A stretch of 64,000 bases of DNA, taken from assembly GCF_030623445.1 (NCBI RefSeq), contig NZ_CP130613.1, positions 2,418,001 to 2,482,000 on the forward strand, read 5' to 3'. Both the position numbers and the translations under genes were made by a program. Of this stretch, positions 45,700-52,890 are shown one piece after another. Numbering within the stretch: position 1 is the first letter of the stretch; the number at the start of each line of letters is the position of its first letter. A model generated the notes under the pieces. It was not told the origin of the DNA. It ran no database searches and saw nothing but the letters and a program-made list of their open reading frames with translations. This DNA comes from Pseudogemmatithrix spongiicola. GTDB taxonomy: Bacteria > Gemmatimonadota > Gemmatimonadetes > Gemmatimonadales > Gemmatimonadaceae.

Positions 45700-46455
45700 T
45701 TACTTGGTGCCGACGTGCACGGCGGAGATGCCGAAGGTGAGCGTCTCCCAGGTCACGTCGCGGAATCCGGCAGCCGTCATCGCTGCGGCGAGCTTCTCCG
45801 TCTCCGGGAAGTTGGCCACCGACTTCGGCAGGTACGTGTACGCCGTCTTGTGCCCGCTGATGGCGCGGCCGATCAACGGCAGGATGCGGTGGAAGTAGAA
45901 CAGGTACGCCGCCCGCACCAGCGGAACCCGCGGCGTCGAGAACTCGAGGATCACGAAGCGCGCACCGGGCTTCAGCACCCGATGCACTTCACGCAGCCCG
46001 GCGCCAAGGTCGGCGACGTTGCGGATGCCGAAGGCGACGATCGCGCCGTCGAACGCATCCTTCCGGAACGGCAGTGCCATCGCGTCGGCCACGACGGGCA
46101 CCAACACCTCCCGCGGCGCCTTGCCCACCCCGGCCTGCAACATCGGCTGCGCGAAGTCCGCCCCGACGATCTTGCCCTCGAAGCCCTCGCGCTTGGACAA
46201 CTCGGTGCCCACGTCGAGCGTTCCCGCACAGAGATCGAGATACACGCCGCGTGGGGACTGCGTCCAAGACAGCCGCTTGAGCGCGACCTTCCGCCAGCGG
46301 CGGTCGATGCCCAGCGAGAGCAGTCGGTTCAGCAGGTCATAGCGCGGCGCGATCTCGGAGAAGATGCGCTGCACGTACGTGCGCTTCCCCTGCACCGACG
46401 CGCCCTGGGCGGCGGCATCTGCCTCGCGCGCCTCTTGGTCGAGCGCTGTCGTCAT
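45700..46455 (-). CDS. ubiE: Demethylmenaquinone methyltransferase (UbiE/MenG)
   Basis: 251 residues from the ATG at 46455 (an in-frame reading from 46578 is not supported). RTYVQRIFSEIAPRYDLLNRLLSLGIDRRWR, YLDLCAGTLDVGTEL (SAM site), AFGIRNVADLGAGLREVHRVLKPG and YTYLPKSVANFPE are UbiE signatures. It C-methylates the demethylmenaquinone ring, the last step of menaquinone synthesis. First gene of the minus-strand quinone operon; an inverted repeat lies just upstream, between it and the divergent sigma factor gene. Confidence 0.95.
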   Translation of the reverse strand: MTTALDQEAREADAAAQGASVQGKRTYVQRIFSEIAPRYDLLNRLLSLGIDRRWRKVALKRLSWTQSPRGVYLDLCAGTLDVGTELSKREGFEGKIVGADFAQPMLQAGVGKAPREVLVPVVADAMALPFRKDAFDGAIVAFGIRNVADLGAGLREVHRVLKPGARFVILEFSTPRVPLVRAAYLFYFHRILPLIGRAISGHKTAYTYLPKSVANFPETEKLAAAMTAAGFRDVTWETLTFGISAVHVGTK

Positions 46456-46461
46456 AGAGGT

Positions 46462-46497
46462 GAAAGTTGCCCGGCGCGTGACGTACGGGCAAGTTTC
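46462..46497. promoter_or_regulatory. Inverted repeat between ubiE and the ECF sigma gene
   Basis: Arms GAAAGTTGCCCG (46462-46473) and CGGGCAAGTTTC (46486-46497), 11 of 12 bases paired, 12-base gap. It fills nearly the whole 52-base divergent space. Each arm reads outward as GAAAxTT, resembling ECF -35 elements. Either a dimeric operator or a pair of back-to-back ECF promoters. Confidence 0.45.
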
Positions 46498-46507
46498 TGT
46501 CCAGCGA

Positions 46508-47113
46508 ATGGCGCGCCAAACTCTCGACCTGCCCAATCTCCCCGACGCGGACGTCGTCAGCCTCGCGCAGCGTGGCAACGAGAGCGCCTTCCGCGAGCTG
46601 ATCCGTCGCTATGAGCGGCCGGTCTTCTCGCTCATCTATCGCATGGTGCGCGACAGCGCCGCCGCCGAGGACCTCGCGCAGGACTCGTTCATCAAGGTCC
46701 TGAATCACCTCGACAAGTACCGGCCCGAGTTCAAGTTCTCGAGCTGGCTGTTCAAGATCGCCAACAACGTCGCGATCGATTTCCTCCGCAAACGCCAGCT
46801 CGACACCATCTCCATCGACGGCTCGCCCCACGCCAGCACCGCCGCCGAGGTGGAGGCCACGTCGATCGAGCTCTCCGACAGCGCCGAAAGCCCGCTCGAC
46901 GAACTCGCCTCGCGCGAGCTCGGGGCCATCATCGAGCAGGCCATCGCGCAGCTCCGGCCGGAATACCGAAACTGCATCATGCTCCGGCACGTCGAGGGAC
47001 GGAGCTACGAGGAGATCGCGGCAACCTTGGACCTGCCGCTGGGAACCGTGAAGACCTACATCCATCGGGCCAGGCACCAATTGCGGGAAGCGCTGGAGCA
47101 CCTGCGTGAATGA
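46508..47113 (+). CDS. ECF RNA polymerase sigma factor
   Basis: 201 residues from the ATG at 46508. Region 2: ESAFRELIRRYERPVFSLIYRMVRDSAAAEDLAQDSFIKVLNHLDKY with SSWLFKIANNVAIDFLRKR. Region 4: LRPEYRNCIMLRHVEGRSYEEIAATLDLPLGTVKTYIHRARHQLREAL. It steers RNA polymerase to stress or envelope promoters. The ATG has no clear ribosome site. The downstream anti-sigma gene, after a 250-base structured spacer, likely holds it inactive. Confidence 0.94.
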   Translation: MARQTLDLPNLPDADVVSLAQRGNESAFRELIRRYERPVFSLIYRMVRDSAAAEDLAQDSFIKVLNHLDKYRPEFKFSSWLFKIANNVAIDFLRKRQLDTISIDGSPHASTAAEVEATSIELSDSAESPLDELASRELGAIIEQAIAQLRPEYRNCIMLRHVEGRSYEEIAATLDLPLGTVKTYIHRARHQLREALEHLRE

Positions 47114-47320
47114 GTGGGAGATGGGAGAGGGATGTAGGGGCGGAGATGGAGAGACGGGAATGGGGGAGATGGGGGGGAGACGGGCGGGGTTTGGGAGAGG
47201 GCTGGAAGCCGAACTTAGACCGAACCCCTCCCGTCGGTCCCAACCTCTCCCAGAGAGACGTCTCCCTCCCCCCGCCCCTACCGCCCTCTCCCCTCTCCCA
47301 GCCCGCCAAATCGCGCTGAA
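47107..47320 (+). repeat. G/A- then C/T-rich repeat element between sigma and anti-sigma genes
   Basis: The left half (47107-47215) is rich in GGGAGA units on the plus strand; the right half (47221-47305) in CTCTCCC units, so transcripts could fold back. The 20-base core GGGAGAGGTTGGGACCGACG occurs here on the minus strand (47232-47251) and again on the plus strand at 60020-60039, each time next to more G/A- and C/T-rich copies. It begins right at the sigma stop and ends about 44 bases before the anti-sigma start. Confidence 0.6.
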
Positions 47321-47363
47321 ACCGAAGCAAGACGAGAGACGTACGCACCACCAGGAGATCCCA

Positions 47364-47933
47364 ATGCACCACCGCCACCTACTGCCCAACGAGCTCGACC
47401 TACTCGTCGACGGGGACGCCGGCTTCGGCCTGGCGCCCCTCAAGGCGCATGTCGAGACCTGCCCCGAGTGCGCCGAGCGTCTCTCGGCGCTCCAGGCCGT
47501 CGTCGGGCAGCTCGATGCCCTGCCTCACTTCGCCCCGCGACACGGCTTCGCCGACCGCGTGATGACCAACGTCCAGGTGATCGAACCTTGGCACGTGGCG
47601 CTGGTGGAGTCGGCGAAGCGGCTCGTCCCCGAGAGCACGGGAATGCGCGTGCTCGCGGCGACGGGTGCGGGGCTCGCGGCCACGACGATTTCGGGTGGCG
47701 CGCTGTGGCTGGCCTTCAAGGCCGATCTCCTGGGCTGGAGCGCCGGCGCGGCGCTCGAGCAGGGCGGACGTGGGGCTTGGGGCAGCGTCGCTGCCGCAGT
47801 CCGCACGATGGCAGGGGCGCTCGGCGATGGCACGACCATCGCGGCTGGAGCAGCGGCCCTCGCCGGATCGGCGATCTTCGCGATCCTCGCCTTCCGCCGG
47901 TTGGCTGCGGCGGCCCGCGCCAATCGGGGCTGA
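47364..47933 (+). CDS. Zinc-finger anti-sigma factor-like membrane protein
   Basis: 189 residues from the ATG at 47364, preceded by AGGAG; the open frame upstream covers only the repeat and is not used. The N-terminal domain has H-x3-C-x2-C (HVETCPECAERLSAL), the ZAS motif of anti-sigma factors. Two hydrophobic segments follow (MRVLAATGAGLAATTISGGALW and TTIAAGAAALAGSAIFAILAF), so it is inner-membrane bound. Its neighbour is the ECF sigma factor at 46508, its likely target. Confidence 0.85.
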   Translation: MHHRHLLPNELDLLVDGDAGFGLAPLKAHVETCPECAERLSALQAVVGQLDALPHFAPRHGFADRVMTNVQVIEPWHVALVESAKRLVPESTGMRVLAATGAGLAATTISGGALWLAFKADLLGWSAGAALEQGGRGAWGSVAAAVRTMAGALGDGTTIAAGAAALAGSAIFAILAFRRLAAAARANRG

Positions 47934-47937
47934 CCCG

Positions 47938-48996
47938 ATGCGCATCCTCAGACTGCTCGTCGCGACCTTGGCCCTGGGCCCGGTCGCGCTGTCGGCGCAG
48001 GTGTCCAGCGCCGCCCTCGATGACTCCACCCGCCACGCCCTCCGAGTCCTCGGCCTCACCACGGATGGGCTGCAGATCCGCGGCGATTTGACCTACGACG
48101 ACACCGCGCGCGTCGCCGCTGGGGATACCCTGCGCGGTCCGCTGGTGGTGATCCGCGGGGATGCCGACATCCGCGGCACGGTGTTCGGCAACGTCACGGC
48201 ACTCTTCGGCGATGTCATCGTGCGGGAGGGCGCCGACGTGCATGGCTCGGCCACTGCGTGGCGTGGGCGCGTGATCGTCGAGGGCGGACGCGTACGTGGT
48301 GCCCTCGGCGCGCGGCCCGTGGCAGCGACCACGGTGGCTAAGCCGCCGCGCACCACCGGCGAGGCCCTCGCGCTCGCCGCGGGGTGGGCGGCAATGCTCC
48401 TCGTGGTCGGCCTGCTCGCGCTGGTGCTTTCGGGGCGTCAGCTCGACGACACCGTGCGCACGCTGGAACGCGACTTCTCCAAGGCCTTCGCCATCGGCGT
48501 CGCCGCGGAACTGGGCTTCCTGCCACTGCTGCTCCTGACCATTACGGCTTTGGCGGTGACGCTCGTCGGCATCCTGCTCATTCCGTTCGTGCTCGTCGCC
48601 GCGCCTGTTGCCCTCGTTGGCCTCATCACGCTGGGCTGGCTGGCCACGGCGCTGATGATCGGTCGCGCGGTGTTCCGAAGCGCGGCAGAGAACGATCGCG
48701 GGGCGCTGCTCCGTGCCCTGCTGCCTGGCGCGGTGCTGCTCTTCGCTCCGTGGTTCATCGCCGCCGGCTTGCAGGCGTCGGGCAACGCCGCGGTCATCGC
48801 GCGCGCGGCCGCGTTCGCGATTGCCTGGGTGGCCGCGACGGCCGGGTTGGGCGCAGTCGTGCTCGCCCGTGCGAGCCGCCGCAAGGCGCCGCGTCCCGCC
48901 GCAGCCGCCGCGGGGTGGCAGACGCCGACGCCGATCGGTGGCGTCGCGACCGCACGTCGTCCCGTTCCGGCACGTCCGGAGACGACGCCCCGGTGA
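47938..48996 (+). CDS. Membrane protein with bactofilin-like polymer domain
   Basis: 352 residues from the ATG at 47938, four bases past the anti-sigma stop. Signal peptide MRILRLLVATLALGPVALSAQ. Then a short right-handed beta-helix region of the bactofilin/polymer-forming kind (GPLVVIRGDADIRGTVFGNVTALFGDVIVREGADVHGSA), and after it several membrane spans (AGWAAMLLVVGLLALVLSG to the C-terminal hydrophobic region). Basic, Pro-rich tail. Probably an envelope protein in the sigma-factor regulon. Function unknown. Confidence 0.82.
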   Translation: MRILRLLVATLALGPVALSAQVSSAALDDSTRHALRVLGLTTDGLQIRGDLTYDDTARVAAGDTLRGPLVVIRGDADIRGTVFGNVTALFGDVIVREGADVHGSATAWRGRVIVEGGRVRGALGARPVAATTVAKPPRTTGEALALAAGWAAMLLVVGLLALVLSGRQLDDTVRTLERDFSKAFAIGVAAELGFLPLLLLTITALAVTLVGILLIPFVLVAAPVALVGLITLGWLATALMIGRAVFRSAAENDRGALLRALLPGAVLLFAPWFIAAGLQASGNAAVIARAAAFAIAWVAATAGLGAVVLARASRRKAPRPAAAAAGWQTPTPIGGVATARRPVPARPETTPR

Positions 48997-48997
48997 G

Positions 48998-49684
48998 CTA
49001 CCAGGGCGGCACCGCGGCGTAGTCCGCCGCGGTCGCCACCGCCGGGTTGAGCCACTCGATGACGGCGGCCCACCCCAGCGACTCGGGGTCGAACTTCAGG
49101 TACCCCGGCACCACCGCGAGCACGTGGAAGCCGCGGTTGATCTGGAACGAAAGCGTCGGATCGCGCAACGAGCGACGCACGACGCGGCGCACGTACTCCT
49201 CGGCGCCCATCTGGGCGGCGTACTTGTGGTAGTTCCGCAGCCGCGCGCCGGCGCGGATGCGCAGGAGCCCGAGGCGCTCCGCGAGCTCACGTCGCGCCTC
49301 GTACAGGCGACCGCCCACCCCGCTCCCGCGCACCTCGGGATGCACCATCACCTCGGCGCCGTAGAGCGTGCGCCCGCGCCCCGGATCGTGGTTCGTGAAC
49401 ATCCCGCCGTCGGTGAACTCCTTCCACCGCGACTCCATTCGGTAATCGTCCCAGAAGACGATCAGGCTCGCGGCGTATCCGACGACCTCGTGCCCGCGGT
49501 CGACGGCAACGAGCTGCCCCTCGGGGAAGATCTCCAGATGCCGAGCGAGCTGCGCCGCGGACCATGGCGGCGCGCCCGGATACGTGCGTTCGCAGAGCGC
49601 GATGATTCCCGGGAAGTCGTCCGGACGCACGGGGCGCACCTTCACGTACCTGCGCCGCGACGGGACGTCGGGGCTGATGCTCAC
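48998..49684 (-). CDS. GNAT-family N-acetyltransferase
   Basis: 228 residues from a GTG at 49684, four-base overlap with the nitrilase stop. VKVRPVRPDDFPGIIALCERTYPGAPPWS is the GNAT start; AEVMVHPEVRGSGVGGRLYEARREL holds the acetyl-CoA loop. The C-terminal third (YLKFDPESLGWAAVIEWLNP) matches the linker seen in YhcX-like proteins where a GNAT domain is fused to a nitrilase. Here the two are separate but coupled. Substrate unknown. Confidence 0.9.
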   Translation of the reverse strand: MSISPDVPSRRRYVKVRPVRPDDFPGIIALCERTYPGAPPWSAAQLARHLEIFPEGQLVAVDRGHEVVGYAASLIVFWDDYRMESRWKEFTDGGMFTNHDPGRGRTLYGAEVMVHPEVRGSGVGGRLYEARRELAERLGLLRIRAGARLRNYHKYAAQMGAEEYVRRVVRRSLRDPTLSFQINRGFHVLAVVPGYLKFDPESLGWAAVIEWLNPAVATAADYAAVPPW

Positions 49685-50565
49685 AGACTCACCTCGTCCA
49701 CCTCGGCGACGACGCTGGCCGTGCGTTCGGAGTCGAGCAGCGGCAGCACCGTGCCGCTCGAGCGCGCGCGCTGGATCGCGCCCATCTCGAGCTCGGCGAT
49801 GACCATCGTCTCCTGGTTCGGGATGCCCTCGGCCAGGATACCGTCGCGCGCGAAGGGGAAGTCGCTGGGCGTGAGGATGGCCGCCTGGCCGTAGTTGAGC
49901 GACACGGCGGGCACCATCGGCAGCGAGCCCACCGTGTGCGACGTGAGCACGTACATCTGGTTCTCGATGGCCCGCGCCTGCGCGCAGTAGCGCACGCGCA
50001 ACATGCCCTGGCGGTCGTCGGTGCAGCTCGGCACGAGCAGGATCTTGGCGCCGCGGCGCGCCGCGGCGCGGGCGATCTCCGGGAACTGCACGTCGTAGCA
50101 GATGGCGATGGCGATCTTGCCGAGCTGCGTATCGAAGAGCTTGAGCCGATTGCGCGGCTTCACGATCCACTCCTCGGCCTCGAAGCGCGTCATGTGCAGC
50201 TTGGGCTGCACCTGGTGCGAGCCGTCGGGGCCGAAGAAGAAGCTCTCGTTGTAGATCTCCGCGCCGTCAGCGACGGGAATCGTGCCGGCGCAGATGTAGA
50301 GCCGGTGCTTGGCGCTCAGCTCACGGAAGAGCTCGACGTAACGGTCCACGAATCCCGCGAGGCGACGCACCTGCTGCCGGATGTCGGCGCGCACGTCGCC
50401 CAAGGTGAGCAACTGCAGCGTGAAGTACTCGGGAAAGAGCACCAGCCTGCACTTGTAGTCGGCCGCCGTCTCGACGAGGCCGCGCACCTGCGCGGCGAAC
50501 TGGTCGAAGGTCTCGACCTGGCGGATGTGGTACTGCAGCGTGGCGACGCGGATCCGTTCGTCCAT
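49681..50565 (-). CDS. Carbon-nitrogen hydrolase (nitrilase superfamily)
   Basis: 294 residues. Catalytic triad: Glu46 (LFPEYF), Lys122 (QPKLHMT), Cys156 (AICYDVQFPE). Amidase-type members release ammonia from carboxamides. A Glu-Lys-Cys order and the SLNYGQAAILTPSDFPFARDG tail agree with the YhcX-type subgroup. Sits between mrp and the GNAT gene, on the same strand and tightly spaced. Confidence 0.93.
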   Translation of the reverse strand: MDERIRVATLQYHIRQVETFDQFAAQVRGLVETAADYKCRLVLFPEYFTLQLLTLGDVRADIRQQVRRLAGFVDRYVELFRELSAKHRLYICAGTIPVADGAEIYNESFFFGPDGSHQVQPKLHMTRFEAEEWIVKPRNRLKLFDTQLGKIAIAICYDVQFPEIARAAARRGAKILLVPSCTDDRQGMLRVRYCAQARAIENQMYVLTSHTVGSLPMVPAVSLNYGQAAILTPSDFPFARDGILAEGIPNQETMVIAELEMGAIQRARSSGTVLPLLDSERTASVVAEVDEVSL

Positions 50566-50583
50566 CCCAGCTCCGGGTTGAGG

Positions 50584-51714
50584 TCAGGCCGGAGCGCCCA
50601 CCCCCAGTGCGGAGATGATCTTCCCGGCAACGTCGTTCAGCTTCTTCGCTGCCGTGGAGGTCGGGCCACTCACGACGATCGGCGCACCGCGGTCCGCGCC
50701 TTCGAGCACAGGCGGATACAGCGGCACTTCCCCGAGCAGGGGCACCTGCAGCTCATCGGCGAGGCGCTTGCCGCCGCCCGTGCCGAAGATGGCCATCGGC
50801 TTCCCCGTCTCCGGGGACTCGAAGTAGCTCATGTTCTCGACGACGCCCAGCACGGGCACGCCGACGCGCTCGAACATCTTGGCGCCGCGGAGGGCGTCGC
50901 CGACGGCGACTTCCTGCGGCGTGGTGACGATGACGGCGCCGGCCACCTGCGTGGCCTGCACCAGCGAGAGCTGCGCGTCGCCGGTGCCCGGAGGCATGTC
51001 GACGAGCAGGAAGTCGAGCCGACCCCAGTTCACGTCGCGCAGGAACTGGGTGATGATCTTCATGACGATCGGCCCGCGCCAGATGGCGGGCTGGTCACGC
51101 TCGATGAGGAATCCGAGCGAGATCACCTTCACGCCGTGCGCGAGCAGGGGCTGGATCTTGTCGTCCTGCACGGGCGGCGCCTCGTCCACGCCCATCATCC
51201 GGGGGATGTTGGGGCCGTAGATGTCGGCGTCCATCAGTCCCACGTGATACCCCAGTTTGGCCAAAGAGATCGCCAAGTTGGTGGTCACGGTGCTCTTGCC
51301 GACGCCGCCCTTGCCGGATGACACGGCGATGATGCGGCCGAGCTGCGGATAGCTCACGGGCTGTGGTGCGGCCGGGGCCTTCGGCGCGGTGTCGGCACCC
51401 ATGACGGGCAGCGCGCGAGACTTGGCCTCGCCGCCCTTCGGCGGGGCGTAGTTGGCATCTGCCGCGGGTTCCGCGGCGTCCTTCACGTCCACCCGCACCT
51501 CGGTGACGCCCTCGACCTTCTCGAGGGCCTGTCGCACCTGCCGCGCCAGCGTCGGGTCATCCTGGGCCGCGAGCAGCAGGGTCACGCGGACCTTGCCCTC
51601 TCGGGTCGCGGCGATGTCGCGCAGCTGCTGCGTCTGGTAGAGCGAGGCGCCCGTGCGGGGATTGGCGATCGGGGCCAGGGCCTCGGCGAGGCGGGCCTGG
51701 AGAGTGTCGGTCAT
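50584..51714 (-). CDS. mrp: Mrp/ApbC-type P-loop iron-sulfur carrier
   Basis: 376 residues from the ATG at 51714. A MIP18/DUF59-type domain (residues about 1-80, with VRVTLLLAAQDDPTLARQVRQAL) is followed by the P-loop domain: AVSSGKGGVGKSTVTTNLAISLAKLG, MDADIYGPNIPRMMG, DMPPGTGDAQLSLVQ. In the family, ATP hydrolysis drives transfer of an iron-sulfur cluster that is often held by a CxxC after the ENMSYF motif. Here that place reads ENMSYFESPETGKPMAIFG with no cysteines, an unusual loss. First gene of the mrp-nitrilase-GNAT operon. Confidence 0.94.
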   Translation of the reverse strand: MTDTLQARLAEALAPIANPRTGASLYQTQQLRDIAATREGKVRVTLLLAAQDDPTLARQVRQALEKVEGVTEVRVDVKDAAEPAADANYAPPKGGEAKSRALPVMGADTAPKAPAAPQPVSYPQLGRIIAVSSGKGGVGKSTVTTNLAISLAKLGYHVGLMDADIYGPNIPRMMGVDEAPPVQDDKIQPLLAHGVKVISLGFLIERDQPAIWRGPIVMKIITQFLRDVNWGRLDFLLVDMPPGTGDAQLSLVQATQVAGAVIVTTPQEVAVGDALRGAKMFERVGVPVLGVVENMSYFESPETGKPMAIFGTGGGKRLADELQVPLLGEVPLYPPVLEGADRGAPIVVSGPTSTAAKKLNDVAGKIISALGVGAPA

Positions 51715-51949
51715 GGTACGCGGATGGTGGCGGCGAGGCACGAGCGTGCCCCCGAGAAGTCTAGTGACCTACCGCACGAATCACGACCCGCCGGCCCGGC
51801 GCCGTGCCACGATGTGACAGTGCGGCGTTGCCCACCTAGTGGCGCATACGTACCTTGACCATCCAGACGCAGTCCGAGCGCGTGACGGGGCCATGGCCCG
51901 GTCGTCCTGCTGTCGGGGTCCGTCTTGCCCGTCTTTCCGAGGTTGCCGC
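51715..51949. other. Divergent intergenic region before mrp and the pilin operon
   Basis: 235 bases, no gene. A CCAC..GTGG palindrome near 51830 and a TTGACC at 51855 are the only signals noticed; I could not place a convincing -10 with it. The frame open from 51839 has no prepilin features before 51950. Confidence 0.4.
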
Positions 51950-52516
51950 ATGCCGAGAGGTGCACGCCCTGCGTTCACGCTGATCGAGCTCGTGATGGTC
52001 ATGGTCATGATCGGTCTGATGGTGGCGATTTCCGCGCCGCGCATCGACATCATGGGCTACCGGGCGAATACGGCGATCCAGGTCGTCGGCACGACGGTCT
52101 TGGCCGCGCAGCGCCAGGCGCTGACGCAGCAGCACAACGTGATCGTGCGCTTCGACACGGCGAATCGCCGCCTGCGCGTGCACCAGGACCGCGACAATGA
52201 CGGGGCCGTCGACCCGGGTGAGCAGTTGCGGGCGGTCCCGCTTGGCGAATCGATCGTGTTCGGGCTCGGCAGCGCGCCGGCGCGCGGCTCGCTGACGACC
52301 GCGATCACGTTCACGCTCACGTCGAACGGGGATCCCGCGGTGACCTTCCACCGCGACGGCTCGGCGAGCGAGGCCGGGGGGTTCTACATGACGACGACCC
52401 GCGCGATCGCGGGGGGCGACAAGCCGGAACACAGCCGACTGGTCGTGGTCGAGCGCGCGACGGGCCGGTCGGCGTCGTATCGATACCTGGGTGGCGAATG
52501 GAGGAAGGTGTACTGA
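51950..52516 (+). CDS. Minor prepilin, FimT/GspH-like
   Basis: 188 residues from the ATG at 51950. Class III prepilin leader: PRGARPA followed by FTLIELVMVMVMIGLMVAISAP; note Ala in place of Gly before the processing site. The rest is GspH/FimT-like: AQRQALTQQHNVIVRFDTANRRLRVHQDRDNDGAVDPGE is typical of type II/IV minor pilins, and an Asp-rich RDNDGAVDPGE could bind Ca. Starts a four-gene operon whose members overlap each other. Confidence 0.88.
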   Translation: MPRGARPAFTLIELVMVMVMIGLMVAISAPRIDIMGYRANTAIQVVGTTVLAAQRQALTQQHNVIVRFDTANRRLRVHQDRDNDGAVDPGEQLRAVPLGESIVFGLGSAPARGSLTTAITFTLTSNGDPAVTFHRDGSASEAGGFYMTTTRAIAGGDKPEHSRLVVVERATGRSASYRYLGGEWRKVY

Positions 52517-52890
52517 TGGCGAAGCGAGCGGGCTTCACGATCGTGGAGATTGTCGTGGCACTCACCATCCTGATGGTGGTGATGCTCGCGCTCATCACGC
52601 TCACGGGGCGTACGATGCACATCGCGGTCATCGCGGACCGTGAGCAAGCGGCCTTGCAGCTGGTGACGGACCGGACCGACGAGATCCTGACCGACCCCCG
52701 CTACGATGCGCTGGACTCGCTCTACGGCGGCACGGACAGCAGCTTCGCGACGTTGGCGGGCCTCCAACGCACCACGACGGTGCTGCACGTCGTCGACACG
52801 ATCCAGGACTACAAGCGGATCACGGTGTCGGTGTCGGGGATCGGCCTCAACGCGCCGATCTCGCGCACGATCGCGGTGGCGGCCCCGTGA
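52516..52890 (+). CDS. Minor prepilin, PilV-like
   Basis: 124 residues from the ATG at 52516, which shares its A with the stop of the FimT-like gene. Leader KRAG, then FTIVEIVVALTILMVVMLAL, a standard prepilin N terminus, then a helix (REQAALQLVTDRTDEILTDPRYDAL). By order it matches pilV in minor-pilin operons. Predicted inner-membrane pool and pilus tip. Confidence 0.85.
   Translation: MAKRAGFTIVEIVVALTILMVVMLALITLTGRTMHIAVIADREQAALQLVTDRTDEILTDPRYDALDSLYGGTDSSFATLAGLQRTTTVLHVVDTIQDYKRITVSVSGIGLNAPISRTIAVAAP

Noticed and set aside
44359-46614. A 751-residue plus-strand frame
   Set aside because: Antisense to ubiD and ubiE, which show every family motif; the shadow has none.
47106-47363. 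Upstream extension of the anti-sigma protein
   Set aside because: Codes only through the G/A- and C/T-rich repeat; the ATG at 47364 has a good ribosome site and starts the zinc-finger domain.
51839-51949. N-terminal extension of the FimT-like prepilin
   Set aside because: The extension would put about 37 residues before the short basic prepilin leader; the ATG at 51950 gives a normal leader.
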